Source of the DNA: Guptibacillus spartinae
Lineage (GTDB): Bacteria; Bacillota; Bacilli; Bacillales; Guptibacillaceae
Length of the DNA stretch: 52,778 nucleotides
Assembly: GCF_028610625.1 (NCBI RefSeq)
Contig: NZ_JAQQWU010000021.1
Span: 1-52,778, forward strand
Reading direction: 5' to 3'
The position numbers and the translations under genes are program-made. Of this stretch, positions 10,502 through 19,613 are shown in pieces (position 1 is the stretch's first letter; each line of letters opens with the position of its first letter). The notes below the pieces were generated by a model. The model was not told the DNA's origin. It searched no databases and was given only the letters and a program-made list of their open reading frames with translations.

Positions 10502-12445
10502 TTACTCTTGCTCTTCCTTTGTTTCAGGGTTCTCAGGAGTTTCTTCCTTCTTAGAGATGTTTACTTTCACATCTTCAGAGCTACCAGTTGCATGGTGACC
10601 CTCAGGAAGTTTTCCATCTTCAACAAGCGAGCGAATCTGTTCAGCATCAAGCGTTTCAATATCTTTTAGCGTTTCAGCAACAAGATTTAACTTATCCTGA
10701 TTTTCTAAAAGAATGTCACGACAGCGAGCATACGCTGATTTGATGATACTTTGAACTTCTAAATCAATTTCATTGGCAAATGAATCACTATAGTTCTGAT
10801 CATTTTGGATATCACGACCAAGGAATACATTTCCTCCTTGACCTGAACCAAACTGCATCGGACCTAGCTTTTCACTCATGCCATATTCCGTAACCATGCT
10901 ACGGGCAATGGCTGTTGCACGTTGGAAGTCATTACTTGCGCCGGTACTTGCTTCACCGAATGTAATTTCTTCTGCTACGCGACCACCGAGTAAACCAATA
11001 ATTTTATCAATCAGCTCTGGTTTCGTCATTAAGTAACGATCTTCCTTAGGAAGTGTTACAGCGTAACCACCAGCCTGTCCTCGAGGAACAATTGTAACTT
11101 TATGAACAATATCGGCATTATCGAGCTGTGTACCGATAATTGTGTGACCTGCTTCGTGATAAGCAACGATGTTTTTCTCTTTTTCGGAGATCACGCGGCT
11201 CTTCTTAGCAGGACCAGCAATAACGCGGTCTGTCGCTTCATCAATATCGTTCATATCGACCTTTTTCTTATTATGACGAGCAGCCACTAGAGCAGCTTCA
11301 TTCAATAAGTTCTCAAGGTCAGCACCAGAGAATCCTGGCGTACGCATCGCGATTGTTTTCAAATCAACTTCATCGCTTAGCGGCTTGTTACGCGCATGGA
11401 CGCGAAGGACAGCTTCACGACCATTTACATCTGGACGGTTTACCGGGATTTGACGGTCAAATCGTCCTGGACGAAGAAGCGCCGGATCCAGAATATCAGG
11501 ACGGTTTGTAGCTGCAACAATGATAATACCTTCATTAGCACTAAACCCATCCATTTCCACAAGTAGTTGGTTAAGCGTTTGTTCACGCTCATCATGACCA
11601 CCACCAAGACCTGCGCCACGTTGACGACCAACTGCATCGATTTCATCGATAAAGATAATACACGGTGCGTTCTTCTTCGCATTTTCGAATAGGTCACGTA
11701 CTCGAGAAGCACCAACACCTACGAACATTTCTACGAAATCAGAACCAGAGATTGAGAAGAACGGTACGCCTGCTTCACCAGCTACTGCTCGTGCAAGCAA
11801 TGTTTTACCTGTACCCGGAGGTCCTACGAGTAGAACACCCTTCGGAATACGAGCACCGACTGCAGCGAACTTTCGAGGATCCTTTAGGAATTCGACAACC
11901 TCAACAAGCTCTTGCTTTTCTTCATCAGCACCTGCAACGTCTTTAAATGTAACTTTCTTTTTCTCTTCGCTGTATAACTTCGCTTTACTCTTACCAAAGT
12001 TCATCACACGGCCACCGCCGCCTTGAGCCTGGTTAAGAAGGAAGAAGAACAGAATGAAGATGATTACGAAAGGAATGATACTTGTTAGAAATGTAACCCA
12101 CCCGCTTTGTTCAGGGGCTGGCTCTGTTGTTAACTCTACATTTCCTTCGTCAGCTGCAGTTAAAATATTCTCTACAGCTCTTTCTGAGTCAGGTACATTC
12201 GTAACGAATGTATTAGCATCTTCGCTATCTTCACCGCCACCAGCTAATTTACCAGTAACCGTGTAAACCCCGCGCTCAGGTTGTAACGTTAATTCTTGAA
12301 TTTCACCATTATTCAATTTGGACTGAAATTCGCCGTAATCGAGGACATTCGTGTCATTATTTGTTCCATTAAAGAAACTGACAACACCTACTACGACGAG
12401 GAAAATTAACAAATAAAATATTGTATTTCGGAAGATACGATTCAT
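10502..12445 (-). CDS. ftsH: Membrane-bound ATP-dependent zinc metalloprotease FtsH
   Basis: Hexameric membrane protease that degrades misfolded and regulatory membrane and cytosolic proteins. In Bacillus it is also needed for efficient entry into sporulation. The 647-residue protein has two membrane spans (about residues 8-25 and 117-138) flanking a short external domain. The AAA+ domain carries Walker A GPPGTGKT (208-215) and Walker B IIFIDEID (263-270), and the protease domain carries the zinc motif HEAGH (430-434). The C-terminal tail is rich in Glu and Lys. It lies 70 bases after hprT, and a promoter-like pair sits in that gap. Confidence 0.98.
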   Translation of the reverse strand: MNRIFRNTIFYLLIFLVVVGVVSFFNGTNNDTNVLDYGEFQSKLNNGEIQELTLQPERGVYTVTGKLAGGGEDSEDANTFVTNVPDSERAVENILTAADEGNVELTTEPAPEQSGWVTFLTSIIPFVIIFILFFFLLNQAQGGGGRVMNFGKSKAKLYSEEKKKVTFKDVAGADEEKQELVEVVEFLKDPRKFAAVGARIPKGVLLVGPPGTGKTLLARAVAGEAGVPFFSISGSDFVEMFVGVGASRVRDLFENAKKNAPCIIFIDEIDAVGRQRGAGLGGGHDEREQTLNQLLVEMDGFSANEGIIIVAATNRPDILDPALLRPGRFDRQIPVNRPDVNGREAVLRVHARNKPLSDEVDLKTIAMRTPGFSGADLENLLNEAALVAARHNKKKVDMNDIDEATDRVIAGPAKKSRVISEKEKNIVAYHEAGHTIIGTQLDNADIVHKVTIVPRGQAGGYAVTLPKEDRYLMTKPELIDKIIGLLGGRVAEEITFGEASTGASNDFQRATAIARSMVTEYGMSEKLGPMQFGSGQGGNVFLGRDIQNDQNYSDSFANEIDLEVQSIIKSAYARCRDILLENQDKLNLVAETLKDIETLDAEQIRSLVEDGKLPEGHHATGSSEDVKVNISKKEETPENPETKEEQE

Positions 12446-12481
12446 TCCTTACCTCCTCCCACGAACAGGAAACCATAGATT

Positions 12482-12511
12482 ATCTTACCATACTGGCACA
12501 ACTGACTACAA
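12482..12511 (-). promoter_or_regulatory. Possible ftsH promoter (sigma-A)
   Basis: TTGTAG (12506-12511) and TAAGAT (12482-12487) are 18 bases apart, with TGG directly before the -10. It lies between the hprT stop and ftsH, so ftsH may have its own promoter in addition to read-through from tilS-hprT. Confidence 0.5.
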
Positions 12512-12515
12512 CAAA

Positions 12516-13055
12516 TTAACCTTGATAAATCTCGGGTTTGAGAATCCCGATAAACGGAAGATTACGATACCTTTCAGCGAAATCAAGACCGTATCCAACA
12601 ACGAACTCATCCGGAACAATAAACCCTGCCACATCAGGCTTCAGATCAACTTTTCGTCCAGTTGGTTTGTCTAGAAGTGTTACAATCTTAATCGACTTTG
12701 CTTTACGGTATTTTAGAAGGTCGATCAGATAGCTCAACGTTAACCCGCTATCGATAATATCTTCGAGAATGAGGACGTCTCGTCCTTCTACCGAAGTATC
12801 TAGATCTTTAATGATCTTTACTTCTCCAGAAGAAACCGTTGAGTTTCCATAACTTGAAACATCCATAAAGTCCATCTCAAGGTGACAAGTCATACGCTTT
12901 GTTAAATCACCCATAAAAGGCATTGCACCTTTAAGGACGCCAATTACAAGCGGAAAGCGATCCTCATATTCATCCGAAAGCCGTTTCCCTAACTCGCGGC
13001 ATTTCTCTTGAATCTGTTCTTCACTAATTAATGTTTCTTGAATTTCGTTTAACAT
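12516..13055 (-). CDS. hprT: Hypoxanthine-guanine phosphoribosyltransferase
   Basis: Salvages hypoxanthine and guanine to IMP and GMP using PRPP. The 179-residue protein has the PRPP-binding loop [14 protein letters not shown] (94-107) and the [10 protein letters not shown] region near residue 42. The ATG at 13055 is preceded by GGAGGG about 11 bases upstream. It lies 21 bases after tilS; the order tilS-hprT-ftsH is strongly conserved in Bacillota. Confidence 0.96.
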   Translation of the reverse strand: MLNEIQETLISEEQIQEKCRELGKRLSDEYEDRFPLVIGVLKGAMPFMGDLTKRMTCHLEMDFMDVSSYGNSTVSSGEVKIIKDLDTSVEGRDVLILEDIIDSGLTLSYLIDLLKYRKAKSIKIVTLLDKPTGRKVDLKPDVAGFIVPDEFVVGYGLDFAERYRNLPFIGILKPEIYQG

Positions 13056-13076
13056 CAGTAGTATTGCCCTCCCAAC

Positions 13077-14480
13077 CTATGTAAGTGTTTTTTTCTCATA
13101 GTGCAGATGCACAAGCTGATTCTTTCTTGCAGACAGTGTTGCCTTTTCAGAACGGGTAACTCCAGCGACCCAGATGATTTGACCCGTTACATCCTCAACA
13201 ATTGGCCAGACATCTCGTTCTGAACGGTCTATTTTACGGTCGATAAAAATATCTTTTACCTTTTTCGTCCCTATCATGCCTTTTGGCTGAATTCGATCAC
13301 CAGGACGCCTTGAGCGCACCACTGCTGGAAGCAGCTGTTCCTCGATAATGAGATCATTTCCCGTTAGTGATTGTGGAACTGCCTCAATTGGAACGGCCGT
13401 AATCATTCCATGTGGCGTATCCACAGAACCCCATAAAGGGAGATGATACGTATACGGTTCTGGTGGCAAAAAGGTTTCAAAAGAAAAATAACAGGTGGTA
13501 TAAGATTTTACCGCCCTCAATTCCAGGGGTAAATTAAGGGAAGCAGAAGGGTGCTCAGAATCGAGCATTAACCGCAAATCCTCAATATGTATAGAAGAAA
13601 AAGGAGCATTGCCTGTATAAAGATAGTTTAATATTAGATGAATCACTCTTCTTTGTAAAGGAATAGGGAGGCATTGGTACGCCTTGTTGTCCATCTTCAC
13701 AAATTTGTCATTTTGATCAAGGATGACTTTGTTTAATTGTTGCTTAGCTAACTCCATTAAAAACCGCTCATCATCTTGCGTTCGTTCGCTATAGAGTTGA
13801 TATCTCTTGTGAACATTTGGGTTCTCTTCTTTAAGAAAAGGGAGCACGTGATGACGGAAGCGATTCCTCATATAGTTATCCCTTTTATTGGAAGGGTCCT
13901 CTCTATAACCCAACCCGTAATCACTACAATAATGCAAGAGTTGTTCTTTTGTTACACCTAAAAATGGTCGAATGATAGAACCAGTTGAAAACGGACGTCT
14001 GACAGGAATGCCCGCAAGTCCTGAACCGATACTTCCATGAACTTGTCTCATAAGCATGGTTTCAATTTGGTCGTCTCCGTGATGAGCAAGTGCAAGAGCA
14101 TTTGCCTGATAGGTACTCATCACCTCTTGAAAAAAGTGATAGCGACATTCTCTAGCCGCTACTTGTGTTGAAACCTGATGTTGCTCTTTATACTCGTTTA
14201 CATCAATCGATGAAGCTTCAAAGGTGATACCTTCCTGCTGGCAGAAGCGCTTCACGAAAGCTAAATCTTGAGCCGATTCCTCACCACGGAGATTATGATC
14301 GACATGCGCAGCAACAATTGTTAGTCTGAAAGAGGGCGCAATTGTGCCCAAATAGTGAAGCAACGCCATTGAGTCTGGCCCTCCAGAAACTCCCACAACA
14401 ACTGTATCCCCACTGTTAATTAGTTCATGCTTATGAATAAATTGGTCGACATCTTGCAACAACCTTTGTCTTCCTCTCAC
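13077..14480 (-). CDS. tilS: tRNA(Ile)-lysidine synthetase
   Basis: Modifies C34 of the CAU-anticodon tRNA-Ile to lysidine so that it reads AUA; essential in most bacteria. The 467-residue protein has the PP-loop ATP motif VSGGPDS (31-37), the DHNLRG segment near residue 82, then a TilS substrate-binding region and a C-terminal domain. The start is uncertain. GTG at 14480 abuts AGGAA, and TTG codons at 14462 and 14459 downstream of AGAGG are alternatives, so the first six or seven residues may not be real. Confidence 0.94.
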   Translation of the reverse strand: MRGRQRLLQDVDQFIHKHELINSGDTVVVGVSGGPDSMALLHYLGTIAPSFRLTIVAAHVDHNLRGEESAQDLAFVKRFCQQEGITFEASSIDVNEYKEQHQVSTQVAARECRYHFFQEVMSTYQANALALAHHGDDQIETMLMRQVHGSIGSGLAGIPVRRPFSTGSIIRPFLGVTKEQLLHYCSDYGLGYREDPSNKRDNYMRNRFRHHVLPFLKEENPNVHKRYQLYSERTQDDERFLMELAKQQLNKVILDQNDKFVKMDNKAYQCLPIPLQRRVIHLILNYLYTGNAPFSSIHIEDLRLMLDSEHPSASLNLPLELRAVKSYTTCYFSFETFLPPEPYTYHLPLWGSVDTPHGMITAVPIEAVPQSLTGNDLIIEEQLLPAVVRSRRPGDRIQPKGMIGTKKVKDIFIDRKIDRSERDVWPIVEDVTGQIIWVAGVTRSEKATLSARKNQLVHLHYEKKTLT

Positions 14481-14553
14481 TTCCTGCTTGAATTAAACAG
14501 TTTTTCATTTTAGTACTATTAACCTAACCCAAATGATTTCAAACATTTCTTTT

Positions 14554-15528
14554 CTAAAAAATGTGACCAACTAAGTATAAAGTATAGAAGAATAGAAGGA
14601 AAGCAACGAGAAGAACGGTTTCAACCCATCCAGTACGCTTTTTCTTTGCTTTTGGACGAGTTTGACGTGCAGCAACTCGAGAATGACTAGAGTTTACCTT
14701 ATTTTTACGCACATTTGTTTTCTCTCCTTGTAGGAGTGCAAAAAGTTCCTGTCTCATTTCAGAGGCATAACCGTACTTTCCAAGCAAAGCCTTTCGAAGA
14801 ATTGGTTTATATTCCTTTAATAGTTGACTACTCTCAATCTTATTCATCAAATAATGTTCTGCGTCTTTTTTTGGACGATCAAAGCGCTTCGGATAGCCCG
14901 CATTCAGAACAATCATGGCTACCGAAAACAAATCATAAGAAGGCTCTGCTACACGATTGCCTAGCCCCCAATAACCGCGGTCAAAAAACTCCGTAAACTC
15001 CTTAACAGACCTTCCCATTGGGGTCGTTCCTCCCACATCCAGCCACCTCACAGTAGGGGGCGAGCCTTCCACTAGAAGATTGTCAGGCTTTAGATCGCCG
15101 AATACCCACCCTTCTCGATGAAGGGCAGAAAGATCGCGAAGCAATTGAAGCATTAGGATTCCAATCCACTCTTTCCCTCTTCGATTAATAAAAGTAAAAA
15201 GTGGCTCCCCATCAATATATTCCATCACATAGAAAGGAAATTTCTTTCCACTCCTTTCCCAATCATCGATCTCATAGAAAAACGGCCCAAGAACTGTTCC
15301 CTGGACCATTGAAAGCTGTTTTAGAACATTTACCTCTGACGTAATGGACATACTGTCAGTACCGATCTTTAAAGCTACTCGTCCTTTAACGGAGTCTGCT
15401 AAATAGACAGTACCAAGAGCTCCACTCCCTAATTTTTTCATAATTTGATAGGTTTGCTTATTCCATTTCCCGCTAATGGTTGTTCCACGGGGAACATCAG
15501 CTACTTGATTCTTCGATGTACCCGTCAT
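14554..15528 (-). CDS. yabT: Membrane-anchored serine/threonine kinase YabT
   Basis: Hanks-type protein kinase. In B. subtilis, YabT is expressed during sporulation, is activated by DNA and phosphorylates RecA among others. The 324-residue protein has a glycine loop (LGSGALGTV, 33-41), the ATP lysine in VALK (54) and a catalytic segment FGDLKPDN (143-150), where Phe-Gly replaces the usual His-Arg. The metal motif is DVG (164-166) instead of DFG. A basic, Lys/Arg-rich linker follows, then one C-terminal membrane span (about 300-322). It overlaps the end of yabS by 32 bases. Confidence 0.92.
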   Translation of the reverse strand: MTGTSKNQVADVPRGTTISGKWNKQTYQIMKKLGSGALGTVYLADSVKGRVALKIGTDSMSITSEVNVLKQLSMVQGTVLGPFFYEIDDWERSGKKFPFYVMEYIDGEPLFTFINRRGKEWIGILMLQLLRDLSALHREGWVFGDLKPDNLLVEGSPPTVRWLDVGGTTPMGRSVKEFTEFFDRGYWGLGNRVAEPSYDLFSVAMIVLNAGYPKRFDRPKKDAEHYLMNKIESSQLLKEYKPILRKALLGKYGYASEMRQELFALLQGEKTNVRKNKVNSSHSRVAARQTRPKAKKKRTGWVETVLLVAFLLFFYTLYLVGHIF

Positions 15529-16225
15529 CTAATAGCCCTCTCTTTGAACGTTTTTTCTGATAAGCATCAATGGCTTCTTTTAATGCGGGACCAGTTGGGG
15601 TAATACCGCCAGTTGTTAGTTTCGGGAAAATGGTGTGAATATCCTTGAGTATCGGTGTCCAATCCATCAGACGTTCTACTTGCTTTCGTTTCCCGGGAAA
15701 TGCATAAAGTGCATACTCATTTTCACCAATTCTTGAATGTAAACTAATGGAAAGATCGAGCAGGGCATCTTCTACCGTTGGAAGCTTATGCTGCATACTC
15801 GCACTTGTATCAATCATAATTAACACTTCCAGGTCCATGGTTTCCCCCAGTTCGTCAACCACTTCGACTACCTGCCCCCGTTTATCAGGTGGTAAGTCTT
15901 CTATCTCTTTATCATGACCCAAAATCGACTGTAGTTCTTTGTGAATAAACCCTTGAATTGTCTGGGTCATTGCTTTACGTGTTACCATTTGCACCGTATG
16001 CGATAGCTGTTTCGCATAAACTAGCTGGTGGATGCCCCCGCCAGATAAAGCAATATTTTCAATTTCCTTCAATCCTTCTGTCCGCTCATTTTCATCAAGT
16101 ACCCCTATTACATTAACAGTCATTCCATGTTCTCTTGCAAGAGCTGCCATAGCAACCGGATCTTCCCCCTGATTCGAACATCCATCTGTTATTAAAAGTA
16201 TTTGCCGTAGTGTTCCTTTCTTCAT
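15497..16225 (-). CDS. yabS: von Willebrand factor A domain protein YabS
   Basis: A 242-residue cytoplasmic protein of unknown function that accompanies yabT and spoIIE in Bacillus. The N-terminal part contains LLITDGCSNQGEDP (about residues 10-23). The central part has a metal-ion-dependent adhesion site, DTSASM (near residue 139), and TTGGITPTGPAL near residue 207, typical of VWA folds. No signal peptide is seen. It begins after a strong AGGAGGAG ribosome-binding site that can pair with a complementary stretch 27 bases upstream. It overlaps yabT at its 3' end, so the two are probably co-expressed. Confidence 0.9.
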   Translation of the reverse strand: MKKGTLRQILLITDGCSNQGEDPVAMAALAREHGMTVNVIGVLDENERTEGLKEIENIALSGGGIHQLVYAKQLSHTVQMVTRKAMTQTIQGFIHKELQSILGHDKEIEDLPPDKRGQVVEVVDELGETMDLEVLIMIDTSASMQHKLPTVEDALLDLSISLHSRIGENEYALYAFPGKRKQVERLMDWTPILKDIHTIFPKLTTGGITPTGPALKEAIDAYQKKRSKRGLLDDGYIEESSS

Positions 16226-16285
16226 CTGGACTCCTCCTTTTTTGCTGTTACAAGCATCGCCTTTAGGAGGAGAGTTTATACTTAC

Positions 16286-18745
16286 CTACTGCGCCTTTTT
16301 CTTTCTGAAAGATGGGGCTGAATAAATTGGAATCGTTGACCATTTAGGGATGTTTCGCTTAATTCTTGCAACGACAATTGTCATATCGTCGTCAATTCTG
16401 CCATATTCCGTTCGGATCACCTCTTCCATAATAAGGTCCGCAATTTCCTGAGGCTTATCAGTGTCAAGCTCTCGAATCTTGCGTTTCATCCAGAATTCAG
16501 GGTTCTCTATATTTTTGACTCCTTCGTAAATACCGTCGCTCATCATAATTAGTAAATCGCCAGCTTTTAATTGCTCACTCACGACCTCAACATCAAATTC
16601 AGGAATAATCCCCATTGGTAGATTTCCTGATTCCACCATCATCACACGATCGCCTCGCTTAATAAAGCTCGGGATAGAGCCAATCTTGAGAAACTTAGCA
16701 GATGCATCTTGTAAATCAATCATCGCTAAATCTAGTGTAGAGAAAATTTCATCGGTATTTCGTAAAGATAGAACAGAGTTAACCGATTTAATCGCAACTG
16801 TTTCATCAATTCCAGAATGAAGAATTTTTTGGAGAAGTTGAATCGTTTCGGTACTCTCTTGGTGTGCTCTCTCCCCATTTCCCATTCCATCACTAATGGC
16901 AATGGCATATTTCCCTGCACCTAATTCAATGGTAGAATGACTATCTCCTGAAATCCAAGCTCCCCCTTTAGCTGCGTTTGCAACACCCGTTTCAATAACA
17001 AAATCTTTTGCAGATCCAAAGTAAAGGTGACAAGTATCGTGTTCGTGTTCAGCACAAATTTCTCTTTTAACAATGATGTTCTCCTTCAAAATGTCTGATA
17101 GCATTGGCGCAATTACTTTTTCTCCTTCTCCTCTTCCGCCACATGCTGGTATCTTCATCTCAATGTCTACATTTCCCTCATCTAGACTATAGATTTCTAC
17201 CTGTCCTACTTCTAAACCCATACTTTGAATCGCATCCATAATTTGCTCTTCTTGTTGATGGAGATTATCACGCTCTTTTTGAATTTCTCTCGCAAAATCA
17301 CCCATCACATGTGATACACCGCGCAGCTGATCTGCCACAATTTTTCGACTCTCACGAACCTGCTTTTTTAACAAGCGATTTGCGTGATAATGGCTCATCT
17401 CCTTCCCGATAATTTCAATGACTTTATTCGCCTTAATACAGTGTTTATCAAAGTCCCTTTTTAAGCTATAGTTTGTTAATTCAGTCGTTTGCTCAAGCTC
17501 TTCCATAATTCCTGTCATATACCCATAGGTAGCATCAAAATTCTTGGCCCAGCACGTTTCCTTCTTAAAACAGTTTTGACACGTTTTTTCCGTTACGTGG
17601 CTGAGAAAATAATCAACCTCGCGCTCAGACTGATCATCTGCTTGGAGGTCAGAATCTGTGAAACTACTTGAAAGCGCTTGAAATAAGCTTGAAAACTGTT
17701 CGACTCGATTGGCTGTAACGTCACGAACTTTACGTAGGTACTGCTGTTGTTCATTGGCATGCTCAACAGTGCCAGGAATGTATTTTGAAAGTTGGGAAGT
17801 TACTTTAGATGGGGTAAAGAAAAAGAGCAGTACAGCAATAACGGATTCCATTAGATTTGGATACAAAAATTCAGGACCGCTCCCGTACAGCGCAATTAAT
17901 AATGTTCCAATCAGTAACCCCATCCCAACGCCAACTTTTCTCCCATCTTTCAGTAAACCACCTAGTAGTCCTGAAAACGCGAGCATACTCATTTGATAGA
18001 GGCTAGCTACATTAGCAAGTGCCAGGATCAATCCCGTTACGACCCCCACCGTTGATCCAATTGCCGCTCCTCCCACATAAGCGAAAATCAATACGAGGTA
18101 CCGAGAAAGGATATTTTCAATCGAAAACCCATAAACCACCCAACCAATCGTTCCGGTTAACATCGTTGCAAGCAAAATAATAAAGCTAATAATCTCCTCA
18201 TTCTTGAGAGCCTGCGTTCTTTTCTTAATAGAAAGAACCGGTATACTTTGAATAAAAATAATTGTTAGAATCATTCCAAGCGCACCTTCGACCACTGCTA
18301 AAATCCAATTTGTATTAGCTAAGGTTCGCTCTGTAAGTAAACTTAAAATCAACCTTCCAAGCATACTCGTAATAAATACAAGGACTGGCAACGTCTTTAC
18401 GAGAGAAAGGGAAGATAATTTCACAAATCGATTAATAATAAGAAAAACAAGGATGCTACACATAATAAAAGCTGTGTTCTGCAAATTTGACGTAGAAACG
18501 GCTCCAGCTAGCAAGGCGGCGATAATCATAGGCGCACGTTCACGTCTTAGAAAAAATACAGCTCCAAAGAAAGGAATGGCGAAAGGGGTTACTTGTGTAA
18601 GAATGACGGCTCGTCCAAGCAAAAATCCGATGACAAACAAGAGTAGACCACGTTGAAAAAGAATCGTTTCTAATTTAATTTTTATACCATGAACCCATTT
18701 TCCCACCCTTGATTTTGACCTCTCCATGACTAATTCGCTTTGCAT
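16286..18745 (-). CDS. spoIIE: Stage II sporulation protein E, membrane serine phosphatase
   Basis: Dephosphorylates the anti-anti-sigma factor SpoIIAA, switching on sigma-F in the forespore, and helps place the polar septum with FtsZ. The 819-residue protein has about ten membrane spans (residues 30-320), a cytoplasmic regulatory region with a CQNCFKKETC cluster near residue 400, and a C-terminal PP2C-type phosphatase. The metal ligands lie in SGDSHS, ISDGMGNG, MMSDGIYEG and DDDMT. ATG 18745 is preferred over ATG 18763, six codons upstream, because AGGTGG lies just before it; either is possible. Terminators and tRNA genes upstream make it the head of spoIIE-yabS-yabT. Confidence 0.96.
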   Translation of the reverse strand: MQSELVMERSKSRVGKWVHGIKIKLETILFQRGLLLFVIGFLLGRAVILTQVTPFAIPFFGAVFFLRRERAPMIIAALLAGAVSTSNLQNTAFIMCSILVFLIINRFVKLSSLSLVKTLPVLVFITSMLGRLILSLLTERTLANTNWILAVVEGALGMILTIIFIQSIPVLSIKKRTQALKNEEIISFIILLATMLTGTIGWVVYGFSIENILSRYLVLIFAYVGGAAIGSTVGVVTGLILALANVASLYQMSMLAFSGLLGGLLKDGRKVGVGMGLLIGTLLIALYGSGPEFLYPNLMESVIAVLLFFFTPSKVTSQLSKYIPGTVEHANEQQQYLRKVRDVTANRVEQFSSLFQALSSSFTDSDLQADDQSEREVDYFLSHVTEKTCQNCFKKETCWAKNFDATYGYMTGIMEELEQTTELTNYSLKRDFDKHCIKANKVIEIIGKEMSHYHANRLLKKQVRESRKIVADQLRGVSHVMGDFAREIQKERDNLHQQEEQIMDAIQSMGLEVGQVEIYSLDEGNVDIEMKIPACGGRGEGEKVIAPMLSDILKENIIVKREICAEHEHDTCHLYFGSAKDFVIETGVANAAKGGAWISGDSHSTIELGAGKYAIAISDGMGNGERAHQESTETIQLLQKILHSGIDETVAIKSVNSVLSLRNTDEIFSTLDLAMIDLQDASAKFLKIGSIPSFIKRGDRVMMVESGNLPMGIIPEFDVEVVSEQLKAGDLLIMMSDGIYEGVKNIENPEFWMKRKIRELDTDKPQEIADLIMEEVIRTEYGRIDDDMTIVVARIKRNIPKWSTIPIYSAPSFRKKKAQ

Positions 18746-18809
18746 TCCCCCACCTGCTTTCATTCATTCTATTTGTTCACCGATCTGCTTGAAGCGGTTT
18801 GTGTAAATT

Positions 18810-18842
18810 ATTAAACCACAATCAAATTTCGCTTTTTGTCAA
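18810..18842 (-). promoter_or_regulatory. spoIIE promoter with long spacer (Spo0A-type)
   Basis: A perfect TTGACA (18837-18842) and TTTAAT (18810-18815) are 21 bases apart. The spoIIE and spoIIG promoters of B. subtilis are known for sigma-A hexamers held 21-22 bases apart and needing phosphorylated Spo0A. The -35 sits in TTTGACA, one base from the reverse Spo0A box TTCGACA. The spacing is read from the sequence; Spo0A dependence is inferred. Confidence 0.7.
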
Positions 18843-19144
18843 AAAAAAGAAGTGATATGTTAAAAACTTCTCGACTTCTTTCAGGGAAGCTTGTCAATCA
18901 AATGTAGACAGAAGAAGAAATCTGTAATCAAGGTAGTGAATTCTTTCATCAAGATTGCGAAATTAATATACGAAAAATATAGCTTCATCCCCTTTTCCTT
19001 CATCTTTGAATCCAGAAAGATAAAAAGGTCGAAATGTTACAGATAAAAAAGAAAAGAAATGCGATAAAAGAGATAAAACGATGTACTTTTCTTCTTTTCT
19101 GCCACATATGGAAAGCATGATTTTCCAATTTGCCTAAACAAACT
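18843..19144. other. Long intergenic region upstream of spoIIE
   Basis: No reading frame with a ribosome-binding site was recognised in these 302 bases. The stretch is A-rich on the plus strand and holds four copies of GATAAAA within 60 bases (19019-19078) and a GGTCGAA sequence near 19027, one base from a Spo0A box. It probably contains upstream control sequence for spoIIE, but this is not shown. Confidence 0.4.
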
Positions 19145-19180
19145 TAAAAAAGGCCCGACATTTAGATCATGTCGGACCTT
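19145..19180 (-). terminator. Intrinsic terminator of the tRNA pair
   Basis: A 12-base-pair stem with one G-T or mismatch position (19150-19161 with 19169-19180) is followed by a run of T on the minus strand. It ends the tRNA-Met/tRNA-Glu transcript about 60 bases after tRNA-Glu. Confidence 0.92.
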
Positions 19181-19237
19181 CTCAGCAAACTTTGTATATT
19201 CTCAGCATTTATATGTATAATCATTAAATTTATAAGT

Positions 19238-19312
19238 TGGTGACCCGTACGGGATTCGAACCCGTGTTACCGCCGTGAAAGGGCGGTGTCTTAACCGCTT
19301 GACCAACGGGCC
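19238..19312 (-). tRNA. tRNA-Glu (anticodon TTC)
   Basis: The 75-base gene folds as a full cloverleaf. The acceptor stem is GGCCCGT with ACGGGTC, the anticodon stem CCGCC/GGCGG carries TTC, the T arm is GGTTCGAATCC, and CCA is encoded at the 3' end. It lies 12 bases after tRNA-Met and shares its promoter. The same two-tRNA unit is found at this place in B. subtilis. Confidence 0.97.
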
Positions 19313-19324
19313 AATTTATAAAAA

Positions 19325-19401
19325 TGGTAGCGGCGGAGGGGATCGAACCCCCGACCTCACGGGTATGAACCGTACGCTCTAGCCAGCTGAGCTACACCGC
19401 C
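19325..19401 (-). tRNA. tRNA-Met (anticodon CAT), elongator type
   Basis: The 77-base gene folds as a cloverleaf with acceptor GGCGGTG, anticodon CAT, T arm GGTTCGATCC and an encoded CCA end. The paired first position and lack of the initiator-type anticodon stem with three G-C pairs indicate the elongator species. It is the first gene of the two-tRNA transcript. Confidence 0.95.
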
Positions 19402-19433
19402 ATATGACTGTTGCTTTCTTAAGCACAAGTTAT

Positions 19434-19462
19434 ATAATACATTGCAGAAAAGTATGTGTCAA
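19434..19462 (-). promoter_or_regulatory. Promoter of the tRNA-Met/tRNA-Glu unit (sigma-A)
   Basis: A perfect TTGACA (19457-19462) and TATTAT (19434-19439) are 17 bases apart, ending about 33 bases before tRNA-Met. Confidence 0.88.
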
Positions 19463-19544
19463 CTTCTTTTTTATATTTTTTGCATATAAATTTGCAAAAA
19501 GGAATATGGTAAAAAGTTTCGAATGAGTTGCATGACTTGTTTTC

Positions 19545-19588
19545 CTTATCATAAACAAAACCAGCGTGTGCACGCTGGTTTTGTTTAT
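19545..19588 (-). terminator. Intrinsic terminator of yabR
   Basis: A perfect 18-base-pair stem (19551-19568 with 19571-19588) around a 2-base centre ends in T-rich sequence. It lies 26 bases beyond the yabR stop codon and separates the divIC-yabR unit from the tRNA genes. Confidence 0.93.
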
Positions 19589-19613
19589 AAATATCATTAG
19601 TAGACAACAAGCT

